NCBI GenBank assembly: GCA_019918135.1
Contig: WBZZ01006647.1
Location: 1 to 64,000, forward strand
DNA: 64,000 nucleotides
Direction: 5' to 3'
Origin: Paulinella micropora
Lineage: Eukaryota; Cercozoa; Imbricatea; Euglyphida; Paulinellidae
Position 1 is the first letter of the stretch. Every line of letters starts with the position of its first letter. Positions 1-10,580 of this stretch are shown in pieces. Below the pieces are notes generated by a model. The model was not told the origin of the DNA. It saw only the letters and a program-made list of their open reading frames with translations, and made no database searches. Both the position numbers and the translations under genes were made by a program.

Positions 1-7
1 GCCGAAG

Positions 8-517
8 ATGTGCCTAGAGCACAAAAACACTGAGAGATCGCGTCAGTGGCGATACCCGATCGCGAAACCTTGGGAGATTCTTCAGGGAGAATCAACCTGG
101 CACCGTGAGGAGAACCCACTCCCACATGTGGCGCCACACACATACATCCCGGGCGATACCACAACACTGACCATGGATCTGATTCAGTGGGATCTGGTTC
201 GGTCCCTCCCAGGGTGGGCTAGCCTAACCGACCGACAAAAGGCATATGTGTTGCGATTCTATAGCATCAACGAATTGCCTAGATAGCTCTTGGAACCCCA
301 TGAGCTCCGCAGGCTCCGATGGCCACAAGCGGACATCAAAGCCTATTACCTACTCCTGGAAAGAGCGGGCGTGCGCCTACCGTAGGAGGTCAAGGCACAT
401 CGGGCCTACCACCTCAGAAAGGGCCACGATCGCCCATGGGAACTGGCAGCGCAAGGTGACGAGTTGCGCCAGATCAAGGAGGCTCTTGGATTGCCCCTCG
501 AGATGCGCGCCCTATAA
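8..517 (+). pseudogene. decayed ORF of unknown function, probable retroelement part
   Basis: One reading frame stays protein-like across these positions but is broken by stop codons near 284 and 383. The inferred product is hydrophilic, rich in Arg, Glu and Leu, and has a helical look in its second half. No catalytic motif is visible. It lies upstream of a polypurine tract and LTR-like sequence at 1.86 kb, so it may be an internal part of an LTR element whose 5' end is outside the window. That is inference from position only; I do not recognise the family. Confidence 0.35.
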
Positions 518-599
518 CCGTCTCTCCTCCATCTCATGTTGCCAGACATATCTCATCTTCGCCCTCCTACCATAGGCGAATTTCCTATCGCCCCCGGCC

Positions 600-1168
600 A
601 CCATTGATTCCCACCGATTTCAGGGAGCGGCACGGCTACGGCAAAGACATTACCTCCGCTTTCGACAAGAACACATGGCGATATGGCTTATTGCTATTCG
701 CTACGGTTTGTTTCGGAAGGACCAGGCACACCTACTGCATGCAGTGGCTGGGAGCAAGGGCCCACGCCCAACCGACCCTCGGCGCCTCCAGCTCTGGGCG
801 GAAAGATGGGCCAGACATTTCCGTCAACACGCTCGTCCACAGTGGGACAGCGCGGTGCAAGACGACGAGTTCAGATGGCACAAAGCAACAAGGTCGTTGG
901 ACTACATAAACCACTCTCGACACTGCTACCCCCGATGGGAGCAGGTGTACGAATATAAAATCGGAGCCATCATTCTACGGCTATACTAATACCCCGAGTA
1001 TGAACAGCCACAGTCGTCCCTTCAACCGTTCGAACTCTCCGACGACGAACGGAAAGCAATCCAGATCCAACTCGATCGCGAGCGAGACGCTCCCCCCTCG
1101 ACCAACCAGAGGAGCGGTACCGCTCATCCTCCCAGTCCAGTACGGAGGACGATTTCATGCGACAAGTA
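600..1168 (+). pseudogene. decayed ORF of unknown function, second part
   Basis: From about 600 the protein-like reading moves to another frame and runs, with one stop near 989, to 1168. The product is rich in Trp, Tyr, Arg and His in its middle (around 660-960) and becomes acidic and Pro/Ser-rich at the end. With the piece at 8-517 it probably forms one decayed gene. No conserved catalytic residues were found. The alternative frames here are also open for 90-100 codons, so the frame choice is uncertain. Confidence 0.3.
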
Positions 1169-1550
1169 GAGGCGGACGAGGATGACGTGTTTTGAGACCC
1201 TCCCGATGGGGGTTGTATATACCTTCCATTAGACACTTCTCTCTATAATAAGTTCGCGCTGGCTCGATACAACTGTATATAACTATACAAAAAGTCCAAC
1301 AAGGACAACAAAAACGAAACAAAAATCTAGACTGGCAAAGTGCCCGTTCATCCCAACAAATGGACGAGCATGTAAGTCGGCTGTTATCGACACCAAGCTA
1401 ACAAACGACTTATATGCTTCGGATCAGGAGGATCCTCGACCCAAGTGAGGATTGGGAAGTTTCCTACTACCATGAGACCTATCAGGCGGACCTCCTTCAA
1501 GCTTCAATCAGCCTCTGTCGTATCGAAGGGATCTGCGGCGCGCTGATGGG
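1169..1550. other. no gene seen
   Basis: Nothing coding is evident. The stretch contains a short AT-rich region at 1205-1330 with several TATA-like runs and then mixed sequence leading into the repeat at 1551. Confidence 0.4.
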
Positions 1551-1736
1551 GGTATGTCAACCAATCTGACCGCCGAAGGCCAGATTGGGTGAAATACCCG
1601 ACGTCCCATCCCTGATGAGCTTCCGTTCCAACAAGGACGCATACGGAGCGTTACTGGAGGTACGTCGACCAATCTGATTGCAGAAGATCAGATCGGACGA
1701 AGTATCAGCATCCCAGCCCGACGGGAAAGTGGATGA
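1551..1736. repeat. two diverged tandem copies
   Basis: Two diverged copies, about 110 bp apart, share the pattern of a GGTA-C-GT start, a CCAATCTGA core, an AGATC/CAGATT segment and a C-rich CCCGACG or CCCATCCC end. They lie just upstream of the polypurine tract at 1.86 kb, in what would be the 3' untranslated part of a retroelement. Confidence 0.4.
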
Positions 1737-1857
1737 AAGTGCAGTGATAAGCTGTACCGATCCGGGATACGACTTAATCTCTACACCCCGACACTAACAT
1801 GCCGAGTGTCAGCCCAGAGCGACGAAGTTACTCCTCACATTTGGATGACAAGGGTCA

Positions 1858-1873
1858 TCAAGGGGGGGGGTAG
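1858..1873 (+). promoter_or_regulatory. polypurine tract, putative plus-strand primer
   Basis: A run of nine G residues preceded by A (AAGG...GTAG) sits directly before a sequence starting TGCGAAATTC. This is the usual arrangement of a polypurine tract and 3' LTR in retroelements. No matching 5' LTR is inside the window, so the call rests on local structure alone. Confidence 0.4.
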
Positions 1874-2840
1874 TGCGAAATTCAAAATTCAAATTTGAAA
1901 TTAAATCCGAATTCAAATTCGAATTTCGTATATGTTCCGAAATCCAAATCATTCGGAGTAACGCCTACAGTTACATTTCTTTCCTTCATTCGCCTATCCG
2001 ATTCCAAGAAGGAAGAGAAGCCATCAATCTCGACAAAACTCGACAGCCCACATATTCCTTCCGCTCACATTTACCTCTCTACTCCTAATCAATGAGGGTT
2101 ATCGAATAAAACAGGGGAGGGAGGATAATTTGTAGGTAAATATGTGCTGCTTTAATACTACCCAGTGTCAGTCCAGACACACTCTCAGTAAGAGGCTGTT
2201 AATATTAATAACACTGTTAACCGGATAACGATAATATTATTACTAGAAATGGCCGTTACCCTTTTTAGACCGAATTATATTATCGTTAGGCCGGACAATG
2301 GGAATTGGCCGGTGTTTGCCTTGGTTGTTTTTGGCTTCGCTAGTCTCCCACATTTTCCCACCATCTTTGATCCTTATTTATATAAACTCAGAAGATTGGG
2401 TTATTGGCGAAGTTGTTGGAATTGGTTTGAGTAAAAGGATAGGCATCAATAAAATATTCTTTTATAACCGAACCGGTAAAAGCAGAAAATAATATTACTG
2501 CTTCAAGTTATCGTTGATTGGTCACACTAATTACCCGATCACTCACGGACCTAACTAGTATCTTAATACACTCCGGTTTGCTGGAAGACTTCGCTAGAAG
2601 ACGCGATGCCCAATCGACCCTTTAATCAGCAAGCAGAAAAGCAGACTCGGAACTGACAACTCAGAGGCAGTATTAATAACGAAAACTAAAGTAGTAAAAA
2701 CTTATGATGCGCAGTCGTAACTGTAACTGTTACTCAATGATTATTGTCCAATTCTGGATGCCAATAAAGTCCGGGCCGTTACGTCCGTTGCATCTATTGC
2801 CACTGCAGTGACTAGAACTAGGGTCATCCGACCATATGTT
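1874..2840 (+). repeat. putative 3' LTR, right end uncertain
   Basis: The sequence starts with TG next to a polypurine tract, is AT-rich, and carries a TATA box (TATTTATATAAA at 2375-2386) followed 62 bases later by AATAAA at 2448-2453. That spacing matches U3, a short R and a poly(A) signal. The right border is a guess. ORFs of 60-70 codons here have no protein-like features. Confidence 0.35.
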
Positions 2841-3655
2841 TTTTTAGGCATTTTAAGCGTTGCTAAAACGGAGGCAACTATAACTTTTCGAGTTTTTAAT
2901 ATTCTTTTGATCGTCCTTTTTTGTTGTAAAGATCACGATGAGATCTACTCAGTGCTAGCTGAAAAAAAAAAACAAAAAAAAACAAAAAAAAATCAGTTAA
3001 AGGTTTTGTGTCTTGTTTATTAAAAAAATTATTGTGCAAATTTTGTCTATAATTTGTCATAGTTTGGTGAGCAGTAATATAGACTGTGTTCTTTCTGAAT
3101 CTGCAGCCCTTTTGAAAAAAGCAGCAGTACTTCAAAAGCCTTAGTTTCCTGTGTTTTTTGTGTTTTTGGCACCATTTTTAGAAACAAAATCCCGGGAACT
3201 CAATCATTTTTGTGGTGGGTGTCGAGCCGGCCGGTCTAGGAAAAGATGCCAGAGGAAAGGGTTCCGTCATGACCAGGTTGAACAGTTGAATCGAAAATTG
3301 CTTCACAGTGTCTCTAGTGTCTGAGTTAGCCTACCATGCCCGGCTCAGGCGGCCTCAGTACGTAGTACTTACGGAAGTCAGCCTGAGACTTGAACGAGGT
3401 TGACACTGTACCGGGGCAATATGCTAGATATAACGCACTGACGATTTTTGTAGAGCATTTTTGGACAGATGGAGCTGAAGTAATCGTTCAGATTCCATTT
3501 TGTTTTTGTGGCCGCGGCCGACACAGCATGTTTCCTGGGAGGTCAACAACGAAAGGGCATCCCCGAGATTGATGTCCCCATGAACAAATTGAATCCTGGC
3601 TGGTTGCCAAATAATGGAACTTGAATGAATTTCTTCGCGTAGTGTATAGATCTTG
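2841..3655. other. no gene seen
   Basis: Mixed sequence with an A-rich stretch at 2960-2995 and T-rich stretches. Small ORFs exist on both strands but are low-complexity or short. I see no RNA gene or conserved motif. Confidence 0.4.
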
Positions 3656-3663
3656 AGAAACGC

Positions 3664-3955
3664 TAACCCCCCCCCCCCTTCTATCCCAACTTCACTGCAT
3701 AACAAAATGTTCATACCTCCACCTCCTTCTCGCTCAGGATCGCGAGGTATTCTTTGCCCCCCCCCCCCCCTCCACCCCAACTTCACCTCCGAACACAATA
3801 TTCATACCTCCTCCTCCTCCTCGCTCAGTATCGCGAGGGTGGTCTGCCCCCCCCCCCCCCTCTCCCCCTTTCCACCCCAACTTCACTGGATAACACAATA
3901 TTCATACCTCCTCCTCCTCCTCCTCGCTCAGGATCGCGAGGTGATCTACCCGATC
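3664..3955. repeat. C-rich minisatellite, three copies of about 95 bp
   Basis: Three tandem units each consist of a C run of 11-14 bases, a CACCCCAACTTCAC-like stretch, an ATTCATACCTCCTCC run and a CTCGCTCAGGATCGCGAGG end. Length varies in the C runs and in the number of CTC triplets. The array directly abuts the inverted repeat at 4000. ORFs over it are Pro/Ser repeats created by the array and are not genes. Confidence 0.75.
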
Positions 3956-3999
3956 CTGGCGGAGTATTATTTCTACACACACACATATATATATATATA

Positions 4000-4402
4000 G
4001 ATCATTTATGTATTCGCGACTTGTCCAACCGCAAAGTATTAAACAAGCCTTAAAAACATTAAAAACCAATATTTGACATATAGAAAACATACATAGAAAA
4101 CAAAAAAGTGTCAAATGTTTAACATAAATTTATCTAACTAAGCACATTAAGAGAGATTTTGACGAAAAGACACATAAACCATATTTTTATTTCATAAAAT
4201 ATATATAAACTGCGTGTATATGGTTTATGTGTCCTTTCGTCAAAATCTCTCTTAATGTGCTTAGTTAGATAAATTTATGTTAAACATTTGACACTTTTTT
4301 GTTTTCTATGTATGTTTTCTATATGTCAAATATTGGTTTTTTATGTTTTTAAGGCTTGTTTAATACTTTGCGGTTGGACAAGTCGCGAATACATAAATGA
4401 TC
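4000..4402. repeat. large inverted repeat (185-bp arms, 33-bp loop)
   Basis: Positions 4000-4184 and 4218-4402 are reverse complements of one another with only a few mismatches and one small length difference. The 33-bp spacer is AT-rich. A single strand could fold into a very stable hairpin. The left arm is preceded by a (TA)n run and the right arm is followed by a G-rich segment. It lies at the left edge of a virus-like gene cluster (4.9-12.6 kb). It could be two terminal inverted repeats meeting head to head, a resolved hairpin telomere, or a fold-back transposon. The matching ORFs on the two arms are the same sequence read twice. Confidence 0.85.
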
Positions 4403-4928
4403 ACACCCCAAAAATGGGGGGAAGGGGGGCGGACACTCACGAAGTGAGTGGCGGGGGGTTAGGGGGAAATACACACAAAAGTAAAATAAAGTTGCTTTTT
4501 GCTTAATACATAATTCCATGAGTGAGTATAAGAGCAGGCGGAGTGAGAACGTAAGAGCAAACAAAAGGATGAATATAAGAGCAGGGCGAGTGAAAATATC
4601 TTCTCCTATTGCTGTCCAACCCCATGGTTGGCTGTGTCCAAGTAGAATTTTTAAAGGTTGGACACTTTTTGTTATGTTTATTAAACGTTTTTATGTATTA
4701 TTCTTCTTCGTAATACTATTACACATTTTTTTTGTCGTCCAAGTAAATTTTTTTCCCTCTCCCCTTTTTATTATACCCCCTCTTAAAAAATTTCTAAAAA
4801 AAAGGGTCGGACTCCGACAACCCTGGACACTATTAATACTAAGAAGAATTGTTGCCCTTAGCCTGCTCAATACCACTCTCAAGTGTCCAAGTCGCCACAA
4901 CGGCGTTCTTCGCGTTTTTGAAGACGGA
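4403..4928. other. no supported gene; G-rich then AT-rich spacer
   Basis: It contains a GGGG-rich segment around 4418-4465, then AT-rich sequence. One 149-codon ORF with an ATG at 4518 reads through it and has a hydrophobic middle, but also long Phe/Lys runs from T and A tracts. I do not regard it as supported. Confidence 0.35.
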
Positions 4929-4946
4929 TGGATTTTCTATTTAAAA
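4929..4946 (+). promoter_or_regulatory. repeated promoter-like box, copy 1
   Basis: TGGATTTTCTATTTAAAA occurs here, 27 bases upstream of the ATG of the Cys-repeat/HNH gene. The same 18 bases recur perfectly at 5788-5805 upstream of the next gene. The TATTTAAAA part resembles a TATA box, so a shared promoter of the viral element is likely. This is inferred from repetition and position. Confidence 0.55.
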
Positions 4947-4973
4947 GTAATGATAAAGTTATATTAAAGAGTA

Positions 4974-5785
4974 ATGTCAGAGGAAGTTAAGCACGAGAAG
5001 TGTGGAAAGTGTAAATGCTGGCGATTGCCAGTTAAATTTTTGAACAGTAAAGGACGACGACTTAAAACATGCGATAAGTGTAGAGAACAATGTAGAAAAA
5101 CTGCGGAAAAGGGCAAGTGTGAACATAAGAAACGAAAAGACAGATGCAAAGATTGTGGTGGTGGATCAATATGTGAACATAATAGAAGAAAATATGAATG
5201 TAAAGAATGTGGTGGTAGTGCAATATGTGAGCATAAAAATATAAAAGACAGATGTAAACATTGTGGTGGTTCTCAAATATGTGAACACAATAAACAAAAA
5301 GACAGATGTAAAGATTGCGGTGGTGGATCAATATGTGAACATAATAGGATAAGGACTAAATGTAGACATTGTGGTGGTGGAATATGTGAACATAATAGAA
5401 GAAGAGAAAGATGTAAAGAATGCGGTGGTTCACAAATATGCGAACACAATAAGCAAAAAGACATATGTCCAAAATATGATCCGTGTGGTCATTTATCTAG
5501 TATCGTAAAGAAAAAAGTTTACTTTGCTTTAAAGAAAGAAAAAAAAAAGAAAGATCTATTGATTACTTAGGTTGTAATATTGAAGAATTTAGAAAACACA
5601 TTGAAAAGCAATTCAAGGAAAATATGACATGGGATAATTATGGAGAATGGCATATCGATCATATTACACCATTAAAATATGAAAATCCAACATTAGAAGA
5701 GACCATTAAACGACTTCATTATACAAACACGCAACCATTGTGGGCAAGAGATAATATAGCAAAAGGTAATAGATTTATTGGTTAA
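4974..5785 (+). pseudogene. Cys-repeat protein with C-terminal HNH endonuclease, frameshifted
   Basis: The first 180 codons contain about eight short repeats of the type CEHN-x4-6-C-K-x-C-GG, preceded by two CxxC pairs, which should bind zinc. After an A-rich tract at about 5530-5545 the frame must shift to reach a typical HNH tail: YLGC at its start, WHIDHITPL around 5650, and a final PLW-x2-DN-x2-KGNR. Such combinations of CEH/CGG repeats with an HNH nuclease are known from algal giant viruses and related elements, where they probably act as homing or recombination nucleases. The ATG at 4974 follows a promoter-like box. The single break in an A run could be decay or a sequencing indel. Nuclease identity is solid; substrate is unknown. 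Confidence 0.8.
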
Positions 5786-5787
5786 TT

Positions 5788-5805
5788 TGGATTTTCTATT
5801 TAAAA
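5788..5805 (+). promoter_or_regulatory. repeated promoter-like box, copy 2
   Basis: A perfect second copy of TGGATTTTCTATTTAAAA starts three bases after the stop codon of the HNH gene and 37 bases before the ATG at 5843. Its placement in a short intergenic gap supports a promoter role. Confidence 0.55.
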
Positions 5806-5842
5806 TAATTAAAATAATATAATTATATATATAAGAGACATA

Positions 5843-6069
5843 ATGCCAAGGACACCTCAATTCACCAAGGAAGAAATCGTTCAACGGAGAAGGGAAAGGG
5901 AAAAGCATTTTTGAAGGCTCATCCTGATAAGAATAGGGAAAATGCGAAGGCATACTATTATAAGAACCAAGAGAGAATAAAATTATTGCGGAAGGAGAAA
6001 TACGAAAAACAAAAAGCGGAATTGCTTGAATTAAGGGCGTTTCGTAATAGTATGTTAAACAATATATAA
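5843..6069 (+). pseudogene. small basic helical protein, frameshifted
   Basis: About 75 codons from an ATG at 5843, with one frame change near 5908 at a T run. The product is very rich in Lys, Arg and Glu. It includes a YYYKNQERIK stretch, a pattern common in small basic proteins of phages and algal viruses. The function is unknown; nucleic-acid binding would fit the charge. It sits between the HNH gene and the zinc protein on the same strand. Confidence 0.45.
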
Positions 6070-6110
6070 TTTATTTTATATATAAAAATATATATACTAT
6101 TATATAAACC

Positions 6111-6623
6111 ATGGACACCTCTCACCGCCGATCGTATTGGACGTATGAAGACTTACAACTCCATTTGGATTACGTGAATGGAAATTACTTCTTAAATCTA
6201 GTTAATGCCGTTTCATTTACATCGCCCGATGGAAAGTGGAACACGGCCGACTGGAAACTTGTAGATCGTATAGAAAAAGGGGCGGAACAATACTGTTGTT
6301 GCTCACACGAGATTACAAAGAATTACATCATTAAAAATGTAAAAAACGGGAGCGAAATGGTGCTGGGCTCTGAATGTATCAAGCGGTTTGAGAACGACAA
6401 AATGAACGAAGACCTGTCATTGCTCATCCGCACCATTGACAATCCAAACATTAAATTCTGTTGCTATTGTAAAAGCAATAGGGCGATTCCAAAAAAGGTA
6501 GTGGAAAAGTATCCAAATAGAGACAAGTATTATCACAAAGCCTGCTTAATAAATAGATTGAAGTATTGCGAGCATTGCGGACAATACAAAGGATTTATTA
6601 AACGCGGGTGCTTGAATACGTAA
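6111..6623 (+). CDS. viral-type zinc-binding protein
   Basis: This intact 170-codon ORF starts at an ATG preceded by a strongly AT-rich TATA-like stretch. The middle carries CCCSHEI followed by about 30 residues and then LGSECIKRF. This C-x-C-H ... GS-x-CI-x-RF layout is seen in small zinc proteins of giant viruses and phages. The C-terminal third has further pairs (CCYC, CEHCG) that would form a second zinc site. It is one of the few unbroken ORFs of this element. The molecular role is unknown; DNA or RNA binding is the obvious guess. Confidence 0.65.
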   Translation: MDTSHRRSYWTYEDLQLHLDYVNGNYFLNLVNAVSFTSPDGKWNTADWKLVDRIEKGAEQYCCCSHEITKNYIIKNVKNGSEMVLGSECIKRFENDKMNEDLSLLIRTIDNPNIKFCCYCKSNRAIPKKVVEKYPNRDKYYHKACLINRLKYCEHCGQYKGFIKRGCLNT

Positions 6624-6765
6624 GAAAAGAAACAAGTTGTTTTTTTTGTCATAACGAGATATAAAAAATTATAATTTCCTATTAAGGACTACATCATACA
6701 TGGTTATACGGATATATAGAATAATTAATTTATTTTTATAAAAAAGATCCGAGCGACTATATAAC

Positions 6766-9217
6766 ATGACCGCACTGACACTGACCAATGGACAATGGTA
6801 TTGGAAACAAGAAGAAGCACTGAGAGATAAACCACAAGATGCGGTTCTTATCAAGTGGGGGAATAAACAATTCACCACCGTGCCATGCCAAGAGGATTTC
6901 ATTGAATTGATTGAAAAAACGCCCGATGACCAAAAGCAATACTATGAAGTATTAATGGAAAACAATCCCCAACGAATGTTTGCCGACATTGATGGCGATG
7001 AATTATCAATCTCACGAGAAGAAATGTATGAGCGGTGGAACACGCTTATGGAAAATGTATATGCTAATGTGGGTTGAAGTATAATCCCGAAAAAGCCAAA
7101 TACTTGGATGCGAGCAAGAATGGTAAAATGTCGTGCCATTTTTCTTACGATAACGGCTTGGTGTTCAAAAACTGCGAAACACAAAAAGATTTTTGGAAGT
7201 ATATGGCAGTGGTGATTGAAAAAGATTATCCCGACCTCTGCTTCACGTTTGAACGCGCCGACAAGAATATTGAATTGCGAACCATACTTAATATTTCTGT
7301 GTATAACAAAAACAGGGCTTTCCGCACTATCTACTTTCATAAAGAAGATAGCGACCGCGTTTTGCTTCCGTATTCATACACACCAAAAACAAACACATTG
7401 AAACTGCTACAAGATGTGGAAATTGACGATTATCTGATTATGCGCCCCGACGACAATACATTTTGCGACGTCAAAATTCCCGAATAAACAACTTTGAAGC
7501 GATATCAACATATTACTTTGGACGAAATACGCGAAATTATACTCAGCAAAATACCAAATGTAGAAATTGTTGAAATAAAGCAGAGAATGTTTGTTTTAAA
7601 AACCATAGGGACACGAGTATGTATTATAAACGGAGAAGAAACTAAAAGCGACAATTGCTATGTAGTATGGAGAAGAGACGGGCTGTATTTCTACTTCCAC
7701 GATAGCAGTTGCGAGGGTAAAGGCATGAAAATTCATGAACTATCGCCCCCCATTGTCCGTAATATCAACACGATTGATGACCTGCGCCGACTCGCCAGCG
7801 AATGTAATAGTATAGAAAAATTCAAAGAGTTGATAGACACTGCTTTGGCCTGGATGAATGAATCATACACTTTTGCTAACTTGGCAAAGCCGACTATAAT
7901 TGAAGAATATGTTGATTCCAAAGGCAAGAAGGTATTCCGCTATGAGACGGAATCAGCAATGGAATCATTCTTCAAAAACAAAAGAGTAAAGACCAATCTA
8001 TCAAAGGAGGACTGGATAGCGCTAGGTAAAAACCCCGCCAAATTGAATGTTGTTGATTTGTATAAAATATGGACTATGCACCCGAGAAGGTGAGAAGTAA
8101 ATGACGTAATCTTTGACCCAAAGGCATACTTTGATAACGACAAACAAGGGTTTTATAACTTGTTTAAGGGTTTTGAAATTCCAGCGGACACATTAGGAGA
8201 CGTGAAATCATTCACGGCAGAAGAAGAAAAAAATGAAGCATTCTTTCAACATATCCTAAACAGATGGTGCGGGGGAAGGCAGGACATATACAAAATGGTG
8301 CTTGATATGTTTGCGAGCATTTACCAAAAGCCGTGGCAAAAACTACACTTATCATTAGTTTTGACAGCACTGAACGAACAGGTAAGGGTATGATTCTTGA
8401 AATATTCAAAGACATAATAGGTGCCGATTATTACTTCCAGCCGTCCGACATTAGAGAAATATTAGGCGATTTCAATGCTCAACTCGCAAAAGCGATCGTA
8501 GTATTTATGGACGAAATGGTTTGGGGTGGTGATAAAGAACGAGCGGGAACAATTAAGAAACTCGTATCAGAAAACACGCTCACTCTTAAACAAAAATATT
8601 TACCAAATCTAACATTAGAAAATATGTTATTTCTAGTCCTTGCTTCAAACGAAGAATGGGTAGTGCCAGCGGGCACCACAGAGCAACGATGGCTTGTCCT
8701 TGAAGTTTCTGATGAACTGGCACTCATGAAAACAGACGAAAAGAGAAAAGTGATTGCGGATATCAGATCTATTGACAGGCAACGACTGGCAAAGTTTCTT
8801 CTTGAACGAGACCTCAGCGAGTTTAACGACCGCGAAACAATCATTACGAAGGGGCTACGAGAACAAAAAGTGAAATCTCTTTCAAAGTTGAGAAAGTGGT
8901 GGTTAGATTGCTTGAACTTGGGATATATTACAAACCAATTTCCAGGAATTCGTTTTGGTGAAGAAGTTTCAAAAGAAGAATTGTATGATGTGTATAAAGC
9001 AAATGCGAATGACCCGCACACTTTGCGGGTTAGTTTCTGGACTAGTCTTAGAAAACTGATGCCAAATATGGTAGAAAAGAAGAAAACGATGGAAGCAGGC
9101 GCGCGAGTTAGATACGTGGATTTACCAACTTTAGAAGAGTGTAAAAATCAATGGAAGGTTATTTATGGTGATAATGAATGGGCTTTTGACGATGACGACG
9201 ACGATGACGATGAATGA
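6766..9217 (+). pseudogene. primase-superfamily 3 helicase, broken
   Basis: The reading spans about 815 codons, with frame changes near 7075 and 8335 and stops at 7485-7487 and 8091-8093. The N-terminal part shows archaeo-eukaryotic primase signs: FADIDGD at about 6980 (acidic metal site) and VYNKNRAFRT at about 7300 (conserved Arg). The C-terminal part (8340-9217) is an SF3 helicase: a Walker A-like STERTGKGM, in which the usual first Gly is replaced, Walker B IVVFMDEMVWGG, and a sensor region ASNEEW-x9-QRW. It ends in a run of Asp. The protein would prime and unwind viral DNA. This fusion is typical of polinton-like viruses, virophages and some giant viruses. Upstream is a TATA-like TTTTTATAAAAA stretch. 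Confidence 0.85.
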
Positions 9218-9259
9218 ACAATATAAAAAACGGATTTTTTTGTTATGCTTATATATAGC

Positions 9260-9914
9260 ATGTCTACCAAAAAAGATTATCTAAGTCAAATAGAAAAATG
9301 GACTTATTTAAGTAGCGACACAAAACTGCCAACAAGCAAATCGCTCAAACCTGAAATTATCACATTTTACGAAAAATACCGACCCGAAGAACCCCCGCAG
9401 GGTAATAATGTTGAAGTTGTATTACCCTCTGTTGATACATTGAAGAAGGTAGTTTTTGATGAGATAGAAGAATTTACACCCTTTAAAGAAAGTGATTTGA
9501 GTGCTGGTATCACCGAAATCAAAGAATGTGGGAGAAGAATTGGCCAAAAAAGAAATGCCAATTAAAAAGAAATGCCAGTTTTAGAAGCATCCACGTCACC
9601 AAATGAGAAGAAAACACCAATTAAAGCAAAGCGGAATCCGCCCGAGAGCGGGTATAGTTGCAATGAAATAATAACGGCACATTTGAAAGTATCAAAAGAC
9701 CCGTTTAATTTATTGTATATGAAAGTGGAAGACCGCACCATAATGCAGGAGGATATGAAGAAATGGCACGAGAGTCGCACACATACCACCAGACCAACGC
9801 CCTATTCTTAAATATGGTAAGTTAGATTATAAGACATTTTTCCGCGATGTCTTATCTCAACACGAGGGCAAACTCACGACACTAAAAGATATGTATGATA
9901 GGTTTCATATGTAA
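9260..9914 (+). pseudogene. unknown virus-element protein, frameshifted
   Basis: An ATG at 9260 follows a TATATATA run; an ATG at 9245 is also in frame. About 215 codons can be followed to a stop at 9914, with breaks around 9540-9570 and 9780. The middle has KKEMP-type repeats, which may have favoured slippage. The N-terminal half is acidic, and the tail is charged with several aromatic residues. It follows the helicase by about 40 bases on the same strand and so is probably part of the same element. I do not recognise the family. Confidence 0.5.
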
Positions 9915-10533
9915 TCCGCTGTCAGTGCTATGTCTCTCATCACATCAATATTAAAATATGATGGTTTAAAAGATACATAATCCGCAGATGCCGTTTTATA
10001 ATATACTTCCAATGTTATTGGAGCATCTGTCGCATATGTTAATAAAACCTCATTAGTTGTATTTCCAGAAATTCGTATTGTTGTATTATTGGTGGTATCC
10101 GCGGGGTTTGGGCAAATCATCAACCATATCATTTTCATTTAAACTCCAAATCTTTGAATTAGCCATATACAATCAAAAGACTTATACTCAATGGCGGTTG
10201 TATAATTTAGAACTTCGCTGTAAAAGTCATCAACATTTGTTCCGTCCGTTTTATGAAACAGAACTGAAAAGTTCCTATTCCAGTCGGGGCGGGCAAATTC
10301 AAAGACCCGCGAAAAGATACTTTAATAAAATAACCATATCCCAGATTTGATATTGTTTTGCTACCATAACCGCCAGTGCAAAGAGTAGTGAATGTAGAAC
10401 TTTCCATCCACGATCTAATGTCAAGACCAACATACGCATTTTGAATGTTTCTTGTTAATGTCGGGGTAGCAGTGACGGCAATAGTTTTAGTATCTATTGA
10501 CTGCTGTTCTTGCGATCGGCCGAATATATTCAT
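9905..10533 (-). pseudogene. unknown beta-rich protein, possibly structural, frameshifted
   Basis: This is the only gene of the element on the minus strand. About 205 codons run from an ATG at 10533 to 9905, with two or three frame changes between 10260 and 10090. The product is rich in Thr, Ser, Asn and Tyr, with alternating hydrophobic residues typical of beta-sandwich structural proteins. A capsid or fibre-associated role is a guess, encouraged by its place next to the fibre-like gene. It overlaps the end of the preceding gene tail to tail by about 10 bases. Confidence 0.45.
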
Positions 10534-10580
10534 ATTTTTTAAACTATATATTCTACGATATAAAATAATTCTATTAAATT

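Noticed and set aside
3902..4506. Two ORFs on opposite strands with nearly the same N-terminal 40 residues, looking like paralogues
   Set aside because: They are the two arms of the inverted repeat read in mirror image. No independent coding evidence.
7485..8093. Recoded stop codons (alternative genetic code)
   Set aside because: All three stop codons appear as breaks in different genes and normal stops also use all three. Frameshifts accompany them, so decay or error explains the pattern.
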